The notes under the pieces are model-generated. The model made no database searches, was not told where the DNA came from, and saw nothing but the letters and a program-made list of their open reading frames with translations. Below are positions 36,516 through 45,693 of a stretch of DNA of 51,093 nucleotides, piece after piece (positions within the stretch are counted from its first letter, which is position 1; each line of letters begins with the position of its first letter). The translations under genes and the position numbers were made by a program. Origin of the DNA: Pseudomonadota bacterium (lineage in GTDB: Bacteria > Verrucomicrobiota > Verrucomicrobiia > Limisphaerales > SXTU01); NCBI GenBank assembly GCA_009924135.1, contig RFSE01000017.1, positions 1 to 51,093 of the forward strand, written 5' to 3'.

Positions 36516-38012
36516 ATGAACCTGAACCCAAAATCCCTCGCCACGGGCGCGCTGCTGCTCGCCGCCGCCCCTGTCCTCCACGCCCAATACGCGCCCCCGC
36601 CGCCTACGCAGCCGTTCCCCGGCTTCCTGAATCAAGAGCTGCGCGCGCAGGATCCGTACTGGGCCAACTGGGATTTGGGCGCGCAACTGCGCCTGCGTTA
36701 CGAGGTGCGCGACAACGGCGGGTTTACGTTTACCGGGGCCGCTGCTGATTTTCGCAAGGTCCTGCCCGCCGGTGCGAACAACGACAACGACTACTTCCTC
36801 ACCAAACTGCTCGTCCGCGCGGGTTACACTGACACGTGGTGGAGCGCGTTCCTGCAAGGACGCCAGAGCACCACGACGGGTGACGGCCGCAATCCGAACG
36901 TCGAGTCCGACGGTCCGATGGACCTGCACCAGGCCTACGTCACGGTGGGCAACCACAAGGAGTTCCCGGTTTCCTTGAAGGTGGGCCGCCAGGAACTCAG
37001 CTACGGTGAAGAACGGCTGGTCGGTGCGTTTGCCTGGAACAACGTGGGGCGCGTGTTCGATGCCGCCAAGCTGCGCTGGCAGAATGAGTACTTCACTGCC
37101 GAAGGCTTCACGGGCCGCGTCATCATCCCGAACGACAACAACTTCAACCAGGCGAATGACTACGACTGGTTCAGCGGTCTTTATGTGACCACCAAGCTGG
37201 TACCCAAGCAAACCACGGACGTTTACCTGCTCGCGCGCAACACGGCTCCCGGGTCCACGACGGTGAACACCGTGGGCCTGCCGGCCGGAATACAGACGCC
37301 GCTCAACGGTGGATCGCCCCGGGACATTTACACCCTGGGCGTGCGCGGCAAATCCAACCCCGGCGAACTGGGCAACTGGGATTACACCTACGAGTTGATG
37401 GCCCAGTTCGGCCACTACAATGACCCCCTCATCGCCGCCCCCCTCTCCAAAAGCCTGGAACACGAGGCCTACGCGATGGTGTTGAACGGTGGCTACACCT
37501 TTGCCGACGTGCCCTGGACACCCCGGCTCGGGCTGGAATACAGCTTCGCCAGCGGCGACAGCAACCCGACGGATGGCAAGCACACCACGTTCGAAAACCT
37601 GTTCCCCACGAACCACAAGTTCTACGGTTACGCCGACTACTTCTCGCTGCAAAACCTGCACGACGTGCGGGCCATGCTCACCGTCAAGCCCATGCCCCAA
37701 CTATCGGTGGCCTTGGAAGGGCACCTGTTCTGGCTCGCGGACACGCGCGACAGCCTCTACACGGTCGCAGGTGCCCGACGCGGCACCCTGGCCGCCTCCA
37801 CCGGGGCCGGTTACGGCATCAACAGCAGCTTCAGCTCGTTTGTGGGCGGCGAGGTGGACCTGATTGCGGGCTACGCGCTGACCAAGTTCGCCTCGCTGGA
37901 AGCGGGTTACAGCCACTTCTTCACCGGCGGTTATGTGAATTCCACCTTCAGCACGGTTGGCGGGGCGACCGATGCGAACTGGTGCTACCTCCAGACGACG
38001 CTGAGCTTCTAG
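36516..38012 (+). CDS. Outer-membrane porin (alginate-export-like family)
   Basis: A 498-residue outer-membrane beta-barrel with a signal peptide at about 1-23 (MNLNPKSLATGALLLAAAPVLHA). The signature block LKVGRQELSYGEERLVGAFAWNNVGRVFDAAKLRW is typical of the alginate-export domain family, and the protein alternates aromatic residues in barrel-like strands with a terminal Phe (TTLSF). It follows cynS by 63 nt in the same direction, so it is likely part of the same transcription unit. In PVC bacteria, porins of this family often sit beside anion uptake genes; here it would let nitrate or cyanate pass the outer membrane. Exact selectivity not determinable. Confidence 0.82.
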   Translation: MNLNPKSLATGALLLAAAPVLHAQYAPPPPTQPFPGFLNQELRAQDPYWANWDLGAQLRLRYEVRDNGGFTFTGAAADFRKVLPAGANNDNDYFLTKLLVRAGYTDTWWSAFLQGRQSTTTGDGRNPNVESDGPMDLHQAYVTVGNHKEFPVSLKVGRQELSYGEERLVGAFAWNNVGRVFDAAKLRWQNEYFTAEGFTGRVIIPNDNNFNQANDYDWFSGLYVTTKLVPKQTTDVYLLARNTAPGSTTVNTVGLPAGIQTPLNGGSPRDIYTLGVRGKSNPGELGNWDYTYELMAQFGHYNDPLIAAPLSKSLEHEAYAMVLNGGYTFADVPWTPRLGLEYSFASGDSNPTDGKHTTFENLFPTNHKFYGYADYFSLQNLHDVRAMLTVKPMPQLSVALEGHLFWLADTRDSLYTVAGARRGTLAASTGAGYGINSSFSSFVGGEVDLIAGYALTKFASLEAGYSHFFTGGYVNSTFSTVGGATDANWCYLQTTLSF

Positions 38013-38091
38013 GCGGCCTTACGCCCCAAAGGATGCCGGGACACCAACCCCGCCATCCCGCCTGTCCGGTGGACGCTTGGCCGTGCGATGA

Positions 38092-38110
38092 TTTTGCATC
38101 CTGTGCAAAA
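38092..38110. promoter_or_regulatory. Palindromic operator-like site upstream of narK
   Basis: TTTTGCA (38092-38098) and TGCAAAA (38104-38110) are perfect 7-bp inverted repeats with a 5-nt spacer, the geometry of a dimeric regulator site. It lies about 19 nt upstream of the best -35 box for narK, the usual position for an activator. No such regulator gene is in the window. The rest of the gap 38013-38324 has no gene. Confidence 0.45.
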
Positions 38111-38128
38111 CACGACAACCGCTGTCCA

Positions 38129-38156
38129 TTGTTTGAATGCGTCATTTTCATATATG
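38129..38156 (+). promoter_or_regulatory. Weak sigma-70-like promoter of the narK-cysJ operon
   Basis: TTGTTT at 38129-38134 and TATATG at 38151-38156, separated by 16 nt. The match to consensus is modest (3 of 6 and 4 of 6), which fits a promoter needing an activator at the palindrome just upstream. Transcription would start near 38163, leaving a leader of about 160 nt before narK. Confidence 0.35.
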
Positions 38157-38324
38157 CCGGCTTGGGCGCTTTGCCCTCATGAGTTGAACCGAGGCGCTTG
38201 CCTTGCTGCATATGCCCGGAAGTTGATTAGTGAATCCAGCGCATGCCTGGAGAGAAAACTGTTCATCCATCATCGGTTCCCACCCGCGCTCGCTGGCAGG
38301 CCGGATGCGCAAGGGGACGCGACG

Positions 38325-39536
38325 ATGAAATTATCTGAACTCAAAACCGCCGGCCACTGGCCAACGCTGGTCACCTCGTTCCTGTATTTTGATTACAGCT
38401 TCATGGTCTGGACGCTGCTCGGAGTGCTGGCCAACCAGATTGCCGCGCCCGAGTCGCTCAACCTCACGCCGCAACAACGCTTCTTCATGGTGTCGGTGCC
38501 GATTCTCTCCGGCGGCTTCATGCGCCTCGTGCTCGGCCTGCTGGTGGACCGCATCGGGGCAAAGATCACGGGCATTCTGGCGCAGCTCGTCGTCATTGCA
38601 GGTCTTTTGGCGGCGTGGGTGATCGGGCTGAAGAATTACGAAGCCACGCTGCTCATGGGCGTGGTGCTGGGCGTGGCCGGGGCCAGCTTTGCCGTCTCGT
38701 TGCCGCTGGCGGGCCGCTGGTATCCGCCGCACATGCAGGGCCTGGTCATGGGCCTCGCCGGGGCGGGCAACATTGGTGTGGTAATCGATTCGCTGCTCGC
38801 CCCGCGGCTCGCCGCGGCCTACGGCTGGCAGGCGGTGTTCGGATTCGCTGTCATCCCGGCCATTCTGGTCCTCGCGGTTTATTGCTTCGTGGCCAAGGAG
38901 CCGCCGGTGAAAATCATGCCGAAGAAGCTCGGCGATTACTTCCGCCTCTTCGCGGAAAAGGACGTTCACTGGTTCTGTTTCTTTTACACGGTCACGTTCG
39001 GCGGCTTTGTCGGACTGGCCTACTCACTCGGCATGTATTTCAAAGATCGCTTCAACCTGTCTCCGTCGCAAGCTGGCGACCTCGTCGCTCTGTGCACCGC
39101 CATCGGTGCGCTTGGGCGTCCGTTGGGCGGCGGCATCTCGGACCGCATCGGTGGCATCAAGTCGCTGCACATCTATTACTCGGTCGCTTGCCTCGCCCTG
39201 ATCGCGGGCGGACTTATCAACAGCCTGGCGCTCAACGTCGCCGCCTTCTTCATCGCGTGTGCGGCATTCGGCATGGGCAACGGGTCCGTCTTCCAGCTCC
39301 TGCCGCAACGCTTCGGCAAGGAACTGGGCCTGATGACCGGCCTCGTGGGTTGCGGTGGCGGGCTCGGTGGTTTTCTGCTGGCGAACATGATGGGCCAGAG
39401 CCGGCAGCACACGGGCAGCTACCTCACCGGGCTGCTCATCTTCGCCAGCCTCTGCATTTTCGCACTTATTGGCCTGAACCTGGTGAAACGCCGCTGGCGC
39501 ACCACATGGGGAGCCGTGGCCGCCGCCCGCATCTGA
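38325..39536 (+). CDS. narK: Nitrate/nitrite transporter, NNP family of the MFS
   Basis: A 403-residue inner-membrane protein with 12 hydrophobic segments. The start at 38325 is preferred over upstream in-frame starts because it is preceded by AAGGGG and opens MKLSELKTAGHWPTLVTSFLYFDYSFMVWTLLG, the usual N-terminus. The family's nitrate signatures are visible: GLAGAGNIGVVIDSLLAPRLA and GLVGCGGGLGGFLLANMMG, together with the arginines expected in the substrate path (GGFMRLVLG and the second-half GALGRPLGGGISDRIGG). It imports nitrate, possibly with nitrite exchange, using the proton gradient. First gene of the second operon; a 10-nt gap separates it from the kinase fusion. Function confident; assimilatory rather than respiratory use is inferred from neighbours. 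Confidence 0.94.
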   Translation: MKLSELKTAGHWPTLVTSFLYFDYSFMVWTLLGVLANQIAAPESLNLTPQQRFFMVSVPILSGGFMRLVLGLLVDRIGAKITGILAQLVVIAGLLAAWVIGLKNYEATLLMGVVLGVAGASFAVSLPLAGRWYPPHMQGLVMGLAGAGNIGVVIDSLLAPRLAAAYGWQAVFGFAVIPAILVLAVYCFVAKEPPVKIMPKKLGDYFRLFAEKDVHWFCFFYTVTFGGFVGLAYSLGMYFKDRFNLSPSQAGDLVALCTAIGALGRPLGGGISDRIGGIKSLHIYYSVACLALIAGGLINSLALNVAAFFIACAAFGMGNGSVFQLLPQRFGKELGLMTGLVGCGGGLGGFLLANMMGQSRQHTGSYLTGLLIFASLCIFALIGLNLVKRRWRTTWGAVAAARI

Positions 39537-39546
39537 AGGTCCACCC

Positions 39547-41310
39547 ATGACCGCAACTGTTCCAATCTTCGCCGTGACGAATCCGGAGGGCCCGTCGCCC
39601 ACGGCAACCGTCACGCTGGGCGTTGATTCCGGCCGCGCGCAGGCGAACACTGCGTTCGTGCAAACTCCCGGCCGTCTGCGCGTTCACGCCACCGCCTTCA
39701 CCCGTCCCCGCGAGGAAGACAAACCCGGCGACGATGTCGCCGCCGCCCGGGCGCTGGATGACGGCACGTTCATCGCGGTCGTCGCCGACGGCCTGGGCTC
39801 CGCGCGACAGGGTCGTGATGCCGCCGAGAAGGCTGTCACCCACTACACTGCGAACTTCCGCAACCGTCCCCGCGCCTGGAGCACGGTTAAAACCCTGGAG
39901 GAAATCACGCGGCACCTGAACCGGCAGCTCCATCAGGAGGGCATGGCCCGCCATGACGCGCCGGAATTGGCGTCCACCGCCGTGGTGGTCGTGCTCGACG
40001 GCCACCAGCTCCATGTCCTGAACGCCGGCGATTCCCGCGCCTACCGCCTCCGGGCCGGCACGCTGACGCGCCTTTCCCACGACCACCGCGACGCCGTCCA
40101 ATCGCACGTGCTCACCCAGGCGCTCGGTCTGGCCGACACTGTGGCGCCGCATGTCACCCAAACCGACCTGGCTGTAGGAGACGTGATCTTGCTCGGCTCG
40201 GACGGCCTCACCGATGTGCTGGATGATGCGACGCTTGCCGGGCTGCTCGCGGACCGCACCGGTGCACGCGGCTTGGTGGCCGTCGCGCGCGAGCAGGCCA
40301 CCGCGGAGACGCTCGACGACATTACGGCCGTGGTGATCGAAGTGTTGGAACTGGGCCCCGCTGCCAGCGCCACGCCAGTTTCCCTGCCCATTCCCACCCA
40401 GCTCAAGGTTGGTGAGATCGTGGACGGCTACACGCTCCGCCGCAGTTTCCGCGCGAGTGACCGCATCTGGCTCGCGGCCAAGGCCGGCAAGTTCTTTGTG
40501 CTCAAGTTCGCCCCGCTGGAAGCGCAGACAAACGAGGCCATTCTCACCGCCTTCATCCGCGAGACCTGGAACGCCACCACCCTCAAGGCCGATTATTTCC
40601 CCGCCGCCACGTTGCCCGAGGACGCCACCGCACGTTACTACGTGCTCGAGTATTTCCACGCCCCGACGCTCAAGCAGTGGCTGGCCGACAATGGTCCGTT
40701 GCCCACTGCCGATGCCGTGGCGCTGGGCAAGTTCGTGCTGGCGGCGGCGCAGTTCCTCCTGCGCCACGACTATGTTCACGGTGACTTGAAGCCCGAAAAC
40801 ATCCTCGTGCTGGGAGAGCTGGGCGAACTCAAGTTCAAGCTCATCGACCTTGGCAGCGTGGCCGAGGTGTTCAGCGTGAACTCACGGGCCGGCACGCCCA
40901 GCTATCTCGCGCCGGAGCGCTTCCACAACGCCGCCGTCAGCGAGCCGACGGAAATCTTCGCCCTGGGGGCCACGCTCTATGAAGCGGTCACGGGCAAGTT
41001 GCCGCACGGTGAGATCGAGCCGTTTCAGACCCCGCAGTTCCGCGCGCCCAAGCCCCCCAGCAAACACAACCCGCACATCCCGCACTGGCTGGACGCCATC
41101 CTCCTGCGCGCCCTCGCCCTCGACCCCTCTGACCGTTTCGCCGCCTACAGTGAGATGCGCTACCAGTTGGAGCATCCGGAGAAGGTAAAACCGTTCCGGT
41201 GCGCCGGGGCACCCTTGTTTGAGCGCGATCCGTTGTTGCTGCTCAAGCTGCTGTTTGCGGCCAGCGCGGCCCTCAACCTCGCATTGCTTTTCTTCCTGCT
41301 TTCAAAATGA
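39547..41310 (+). CDS. PP2C phosphatase-serine/threonine kinase fusion with C-terminal membrane anchor
   Basis: A 587-residue protein. Residues about 1-270 are a PP2C-type phosphatase with VADGLGSARQG (79-89), NAGDSRAYRL (159-168), LLGSDGLTDVLDD (215-227) and DD at 257-258. Residues about 290-545 are a Hanks-type kinase: K320 in FVLKF, HGDLKPEN (411-418, with Gly in place of the usual Arg), IDLGS (433-437, the DFG equivalent) and GTPSYLAPE (449-457). Residues about 563-586 are a single hydrophobic anchor. The glycine-rich loop is poorly conserved. Kinase and phosphatase proteins linked in this way are known within nitrate-assimilation clusters of other bacteria, for example in Pseudomonas. 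It lies between narK and the Fe-S gene, overlapping the latter by 4 nt. Its target is unknown. Confidence 0.9.
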   Translation: MTATVPIFAVTNPEGPSPTATVTLGVDSGRAQANTAFVQTPGRLRVHATAFTRPREEDKPGDDVAAARALDDGTFIAVVADGLGSARQGRDAAEKAVTHYTANFRNRPRAWSTVKTLEEITRHLNRQLHQEGMARHDAPELASTAVVVVLDGHQLHVLNAGDSRAYRLRAGTLTRLSHDHRDAVQSHVLTQALGLADTVAPHVTQTDLAVGDVILLGSDGLTDVLDDATLAGLLADRTGARGLVAVAREQATAETLDDITAVVIEVLELGPAASATPVSLPIPTQLKVGEIVDGYTLRRSFRASDRIWLAAKAGKFFVLKFAPLEAQTNEAILTAFIRETWNATTLKADYFPAATLPEDATARYYVLEYFHAPTLKQWLADNGPLPTADAVALGKFVLAAAQFLLRHDYVHGDLKPENILVLGELGELKFKLIDLGSVAEVFSVNSRAGTPSYLAPERFHNAAVSEPTEIFALGATLYEAVTGKLPHGEIEPFQTPQFRAPKPPSKHNPHIPHWLDAILLRALALDPSDRFAAYSEMRYQLEHPEKVKPFRCAGAPLFERDPLLLLKLLFAASAALNLALLFFLLSK

Positions 41311-42947
41311 CCCTGGCCGCCAACCGTTCATCGAGCGCATCTCCTGTTTCAGGAGAACGCACTTTGGTGGACCAGTTGCTCGCTGAGCAGCGGCAGCTCA
41401 CGGCGGTCGAAGCCTTTGCCCGGGCCCATGAGCGGCACGAACTGACCGAGCCCCGTTACCAGCGGTTGCTGCCCGCTTCCCCGCCGCGCCCGGGCGAGCA
41501 ATTCGCCTTCGAGGTCAATCTCGATCAATGCTCCGGCTGCAAGGCCTGCGTTACGGCCTGCCACTCGCTCAACGGCCTCGACGACGGTGAAGCGTGGCGC
41601 GAAGTCGGCGTGCTCTTCGGCGAGGCGTCCGAGCCCTGCGAGACCGGAGGAAGGCGCATCGTCCCGCTGGAGCAGGTCGTGACGACCGCCTGCCATCATT
41701 GTGTTGAGCCTGGCTGTCTCGAAGGTTGTCCGGTCCTCGCCTACGACAAGGACCCGCTCACCGGCATCGTCCGGCACCTCGACGATCAGTGCATCGGCTG
41801 CAGCTACTGCATCCTCAAATGCCCCTACGATGTGCCGAAGTATTCGGAATCGCGCGGCATCGTGAGAAAATGTGACATGTGCCATGGCCGCCTCGCTACG
41901 GGCGAAGCCCCCGCCTGCGTCCAAGCCTGCCCGAACGAAGCGATCCGTATCTCCGTGGTCAGCCAGACGGCGGTCCGCAACGGGTTTGCGCACGCGGAGC
42001 CGGTGGAGCCGGCGGGCCGTGGACAGCAGAACATTCCGGTGTGGTTGCCGGATTCGCCAGCACCAGACATCACGCTGCCCACGACCCGCTACGTCAGCAA
42101 AAAGCCATCGGCTGACTTGCGCGCGGTGGACCACAGCCTGCCGCAGCCGCAGCATCCGCACTGGCCGCTCATTCTCATGCTGGTGCTCACGCAAGCCGGC
42201 ATGGGCGGTCTGCTGGCGATCCGGCTCACCCATCTTGATTCACTCCTACTTGATCTCAGTTCGCTGGCGCTGCTGGTGGCCGGCCTCACGGCCAGCGTCT
42301 TTCACCTCGGCCAGCCGCTGAAAGCGTGGCGCGTCTGGCTGGGCTGGCGCACGAGCTGGTTAAGCCGTGAAGCCATGGCCTTGAACGCCTTTGGCGGCGC
42401 TGCCTTCCTCAGCGTCGCCGCCCGCTGGCTGCCTGCTCTGACTAGTTACTACTCACTAATTACTTTTGCCGTAGCCACCGTCGCGCTAGCCGCCGTCTTC
42501 GCACAAGCAATGGTCTATGCCGACACGCATCGCGCCTTCTGGAGCCTGCGTCACACGGCTCCCCGCTTTTTCGGCTCAGCCTTCGTGCTTGGTTCAGCCT
42601 TGGTTCTGGCGTGGCAACCCACCGCTCTGACCGCCCTCGCGCTGCTCTTCGTCACGTTGGTCAAACTGGGCTGCGAACTCGCGGTCCTGAAACATGCGGA
42701 CACCGACTCAGATCGCTGGACCCAACTCCGCCGCACGGCGGTGTTACAGACGGGGTTGCTCCGGCCCATCCTCGTTGTGCGCCTGTCGGTCGCACTGGGA
42801 GGCGGCGTGTTGGTTCCATTCCTCCTGTTAAACCGGCCTCCTTCCACCACGCTGGGGGCCGGTGCTTTTGCGTTATGTCTGCTGGGCGAACTCGCCGAGC
42901 GGTACCTGTTTTTCACGTCGGTCGCCCCCGACAAAATGCCTGTCTGA
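41307..42947 (+). CDS. Four-cluster Fe-S protein fused to a DmsC-like membrane anchor
   Basis: A 546-residue fusion. The N-terminal half is a DmsB/NrfC-type ferredoxin with sixteen cysteines in four clusters (C75/78/81/85, C129/132/137/141, C162/165/168/172 and C189/192/204/208). The C-terminal half (about 286-545) has about eight hydrophobic segments like DmsC. In respiratory enzymes these are separate subunits (B and C) that link the quinone pool to a molybdoenzyme; here they are one polypeptide next to an assimilatory nitrate reductase. The segment between TMs at about 379-388 ([11 protein letters not shown]) is encoded by a heptad repeat in frame. Overlaps: 4 nt with the kinase gene, 1 nt with nasA. 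Function as electron donor to NasA is inferred. Confidence 0.88.
   Translation: MTLAANRSSSASPVSGERTLVDQLLAEQRQLTAVEAFARAHERHELTEPRYQRLLPASPPRPGEQFAFEVNLDQCSGCKACVTACHSLNGLDDGEAWREVGVLFGEASEPCETGGRRIVPLEQVVTTACHHCVEPGCLEGCPVLAYDKDPLTGIVRHLDDQCIGCSYCILKCPYDVPKYSESRGIVRKCDMCHGRLATGEAPACVQACPNEAIRISVVSQTAVRNGFAHAEPVEPAGRGQQNIPVWLPDSPAPDITLPTTRYVSKKPSADLRAVDHSLPQPQHPHWPLILMLVLTQAGMGGLLAIRLTHLDSLLLDLSSLALLVAGLTASVFHLGQPLKAWRVWLGWRTSWLSREAMALNAFGGAAFLSVAARWLPALTSYYSLITFAVATVALAAVFAQAMVYADTHRAFWSLRHTAPRFFGSAFVLGSALVLAWQPTALTALALLFVTLVKLGCELAVLKHADTDSDRWTQLRRTAVLQTGLLRPILVVRLSVALGGGVLVPFLLLNRPPSTTLGAGAFALCLLGELAERYLFFTSVAPDKMPV
42440..42467. repeat. In-frame heptad repeat inside the DmsC-like anchor
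   Basis: Reading from 42440: ACTAGTT, ACTACTC, ACTAATT, ACTTTTG. These match the units of the right arm inside cysJ (ACTAATT, ACTAATC) and the unit in the nrtA-nrtB gap. They encode [11 protein letters not shown] in the fusion protein. A single-armed copy; I see no opposite arm within 200 nt. Confidence 0.6.
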
Positions 42948-45346
42948 TGAGTCCCACGCTGCCAACCCAAGGTCGCGAAGATGCCCGGACACCCGGAAGT
43001 GAACCGGCTCCTTTCGTGCCGGTGCGTCCGGGCGTTGAGCTGCCGGTCTCGCCCGCCAACTCCTTGCTCCGCCAGTGGACCGGCCCCCTCACCGCCGATC
43101 TGGTGCGCACGCCCGGGGATTTCGGTCTGGGCCAGGTGCCGGCGCGCCTCAAGCCCGATGCGACCACCACGATGGTCTGCGGGTTCTGTTCCACCGGCTG
43201 CGGGTTAAACATCCATCTCAAGGATGGCCGCGCGGTGAATCTTTCAGCGACGGCCGACTACCCCGTGAACCTCGGCATGGCCTGTCCGAAGGGTTGGGAA
43301 GCCCTTACTCCGCTCGCCGCCCCCGACCGCGCCACCACGCCGCTGCTCCGCAACCCGGCCACCGGCCAGTTGGAACCGACGGACTGGGACCACGCGATGC
43401 AGGTCTTCACGCTGCGCTTCAAGGCCATCATGGACCAACACGGCCCCGAGAGCGTTGCGTTCCTCAGCACGGGGCAGATTTGCACCGAGGAAATGGCCTT
43501 TCTGGGCGCGCTGTGGAAGTTCGGCATGGGCGCGCTGCATTGCGATTCGAACACGCGCCAGTGCATGGCCACGAGCGCCGTGGCGTACAAGCAGAGCTTC
43601 GGTTTCGATGCCCCGCCGTTTACCTACGCGGATTTTGAGGAATCGGACGTGCTGGTCTTCATCGGGGCCAACCCGTGCGTGGCGCATCCCATCATGTGGC
43701 AGCGCGTGCTGCGCAACCGCCGCTCGCCGGAAATCATCGTGCTGGACCCGCGCAAGACGGAGACCGCCATGGCCGCCACGCTGCACCTGCCGCTCGCGCC
43801 CAAGTCCGACCTCGCGCTGCTTTACGGAGTGGCGAACCTGCTCATCCAGAACGGCTGGGTGGATCAGGAATTTCTTGCGGCAAACACCAGCGGCTACGCG
43901 GAGTTCGCCCAGTTCGTCCGTCAGTTTACGCCCGACGCGGTGGCGTCGAAGTCGGGTTTGACGGTCGGGCAAATCTACCGGCTCGCCGAGAGCATCAAGC
44001 CCGGCAAACGTGTCTCGTTCTGGTGGACCATGGGCGTCAATCAGGGTCATGAGTCCACGCGCACGGCGCAGGCCGTCATCAACCTGGCCCTGCTCGGCGG
44101 GCACATCGGCAAGCCCGGCACTGGTGCGAACAGCATCACCGGCCAGTGCAATGCGATGGGTTCGCGGCTCTTCGCCAACATCACGGGCCTGCTCGGCGGC
44201 CATGATTTCGCCAAACCGGAGCATCGGCGGAAGATCGCGGCCACGCTGAACATTCCTGAGTCGGTCATTCCGTCGAAGCCATCGCTGGCCTACGACCAGA
44301 TTCTCGAAGGCATCGCCGACGGGAAGATCAAAGGCCTGTGGGTCATCGCCACCAATCCTTCACACTCCTGGATCGGCAAGGGCCGCAATGGCTCCGGCGA
44401 CACCGACTTCGACGCCCTGCTCGGCAAGCTCGATTTTCTGGTCGTGCAGGACATGTATCACACCACGGACACCGCGCTGCGCGCCGATCTCGTGCTGCCG
44501 GCTGCGGGCTGGGGCGAGAAGGAAGGCACGCTCATCAACAGCGAGCGCCGCCTCGGGCTGGTGAAAAAAGTCGCGCATGCGCCGGGACAGGCGCTGGCGG
44601 ATTTCCACATCTTCCGGCTGGTGGCCCACTATTGGGGCTGCGCGGCGATGTTCCGCGAATGGACTTCACCCCAGGCCGTGTTCCAAATCCTCAAGCGCTG
44701 CTCCTCCGGCCAGCCGTGTGACATCACGGGAATCGAGGATTATCGCCACTTGGACCGCGAGGGCGGAATCCAATGGCCCTTGGCAAACAAGGGTCTAGCG
44801 TCTGGGGTCTGGGGTCTGGGGACCGACGATTCTCCGCCCCAGACCCTAGATCCTAGACCCCAGACCCCAAATGAGCGCCGTCTTTTCAGCGATGGACGCT
44901 TCTTCACCCCCGACCGCAAAGCCAAGTTCCTCTTCGATCACCCCCGCCCCGTGCCGGAGCAGCCGGACGATGAATTCAGCTTCGTGCTCCTGACGGGGCG
45001 CGGCACCAGCGCGCAGTGGCACACGCTCACGCGCACCGGCAAATCCGACATCCTGCGGAAGCTTGCACCTTCCGAACTGTGGCTGGAACTGAACCCAGAC
45101 GATGCCCGCCGGCTCCGGCTCCGCGCCGGTGACCTGGCACGGGTCTGTTCGCGGCGGGGTGAACTCACCGCCCGGGTGCAACTGACTTCGACCGTCGGCC
45201 CGGGCCAGGTTTACCTGCCCATGCACGATGCGGCCACGAACCGGCTTACCTTCCCGGCCTTTGACCCGCATTCCCGCCAGCCCAGCTACAAACACTGTGC
45301 GGTGAGCGTGGAACGGGTGGAGGGAGGCCTCAATTTCCCCGCATGA
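42947..45346 (+). CDS. nasA: Assimilatory nitrate reductase catalytic subunit (molybdopterin)
   Basis: A 799-residue periplasmic-type-lacking (no signal peptide, so cytosolic) molybdoenzyme. The start at 42947 is preferred because it overlaps the Fe-S stop by one base (TGATG) and gives the best N-terminus; upstream in-frame ATGs lie inside the previous gene. N-terminal [4Fe-4S] motif C78, C81, C85 and C113. The molybdenum ligand is C206 in [15 protein letters not shown]. Further blocks: [84 protein letters not shown], and the C-terminal molybdopterin-dinucleotide domain ending [18 protein letters not shown]. Residues about 616-641 are an in-frame heptad insertion. It reduces nitrate to nitrite using electrons from the Fe-S/DmsC partner, which is inferred. 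Confidence 0.94.
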   Translation: MSPTLPTQGREDARTPGSEPAPFVPVRPGVELPVSPANSLLRQWTGPLTADLVRTPGDFGLGQVPARLKPDATTTMVCGFCSTGCGLNIHLKDGRAVNLSATADYPVNLGMACPKGWEALTPLAAPDRATTPLLRNPATGQLEPTDWDHAMQVFTLRFKAIMDQHGPESVAFLSTGQICTEEMAFLGALWKFGMGALHCDSNTRQCMATSAVAYKQSFGFDAPPFTYADFEESDVLVFIGANPCVAHPIMWQRVLRNRRSPEIIVLDPRKTETAMAATLHLPLAPKSDLALLYGVANLLIQNGWVDQEFLAANTSGYAEFAQFVRQFTPDAVASKSGLTVGQIYRLAESIKPGKRVSFWWTMGVNQGHESTRTAQAVINLALLGGHIGKPGTGANSITGQCNAMGSRLFANITGLLGGHDFAKPEHRRKIAATLNIPESVIPSKPSLAYDQILEGIADGKIKGLWVIATNPSHSWIGKGRNGSGDTDFDALLGKLDFLVVQDMYHTTDTALRADLVLPAAGWGEKEGTLINSERRLGLVKKVAHAPGQALADFHIFRLVAHYWGCAAMFREWTSPQAVFQILKRCSSGQPCDITGIEDYRHLDREGGIQWPLANKGLASGVWGLGTDDSPPQTLDPRPQTPNERRLFSDGRFFTPDRKAKFLFDHPRPVPEQPDDEFSFVLLTGRGTSAQWHTLTRTGKSDILRKLAPSELWLELNPDDARRLRLRAGDLARVCSRRGELTARVQLTSTVGPGQVYLPMHDAATNRLTFPAFDPHSRQPSYKHCAVSVERVEGGLNFPA
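44793..44868. repeat. Heptad inverted repeat inserted in frame in nasA
   Basis: The left arm, 44793-44821, has GTCTAGC and three GTCTGGG units; the right arm, 44837-44868, has CCCAGAC, CCTAGAT, CCTAGAC, CCCAGAC and CCC. The two arms pair as imperfect reverse complements with a 15-nt loop. The insertion stays open in frame and yields a Gly/Trp- and Pro/Gln-rich peptide between PLANKG and ERRLFSDG, a surface-loop position. The heptad words match no other protein-coding signal nearby. Confidence 0.8.
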
Positions 45347-45693
45347 ACACCCGCACCTTCAACGCTGATCAACTCGTCCGCTTCTCCGACACGAAGGCGA
45401 CCGTCACGGAGCTTTCCATCACGCAGTTCACCAGCATCGCCGTGTGGGGCGTGCGGCCCGGCCAGGAAGTACCGGCCCACACGCATCCCGACGGACAAGA
45501 CACCTGGGTGATGGTACGCGGCGAACTCACCTACTATTTGGGCGGCGGCCAGCGCCGAACCATCCGCGCCGGCGAGGTGGACATCGCCGACAAAAACCAG
45601 GTCCACGGTGCCCGCAATGAATCCTCATCGGACGCTGTATTTCTCTCCATCTACTCGGCCCCGAAACTGGGCTGGGAGAAAGCCGAGCCATGA
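45343..45693 (+). CDS. Small cupin-domain protein
   Basis: A 116-residue single cupin. Motif 1 reads [33 protein letters not shown], with His residues of the metal-binding set (AHTHPD) and the trailing Glu (VRGE), and motif 2 contains [17 protein letters not shown] with the third His. The second part is shorter than in many cupins. It overlaps both nasA and nirA by 4 nt, so it is translated with them. A cupin of this sort at a nitrate-assimilation locus could be a small metal-dependent enzyme or a structural helper; there is no stronger pointer in the sequence. Cytosolic. Confidence 0.85.
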   Translation: MNTRTFNADQLVRFSDTKATVTELSITQFTSIAVWGVRPGQEVPAHTHPDGQDTWVMVRGELTYYLGGGQRRTIRAGEVDIADKNQVHGARNESSSDAVFLSIYSAPKLGWEKAEP

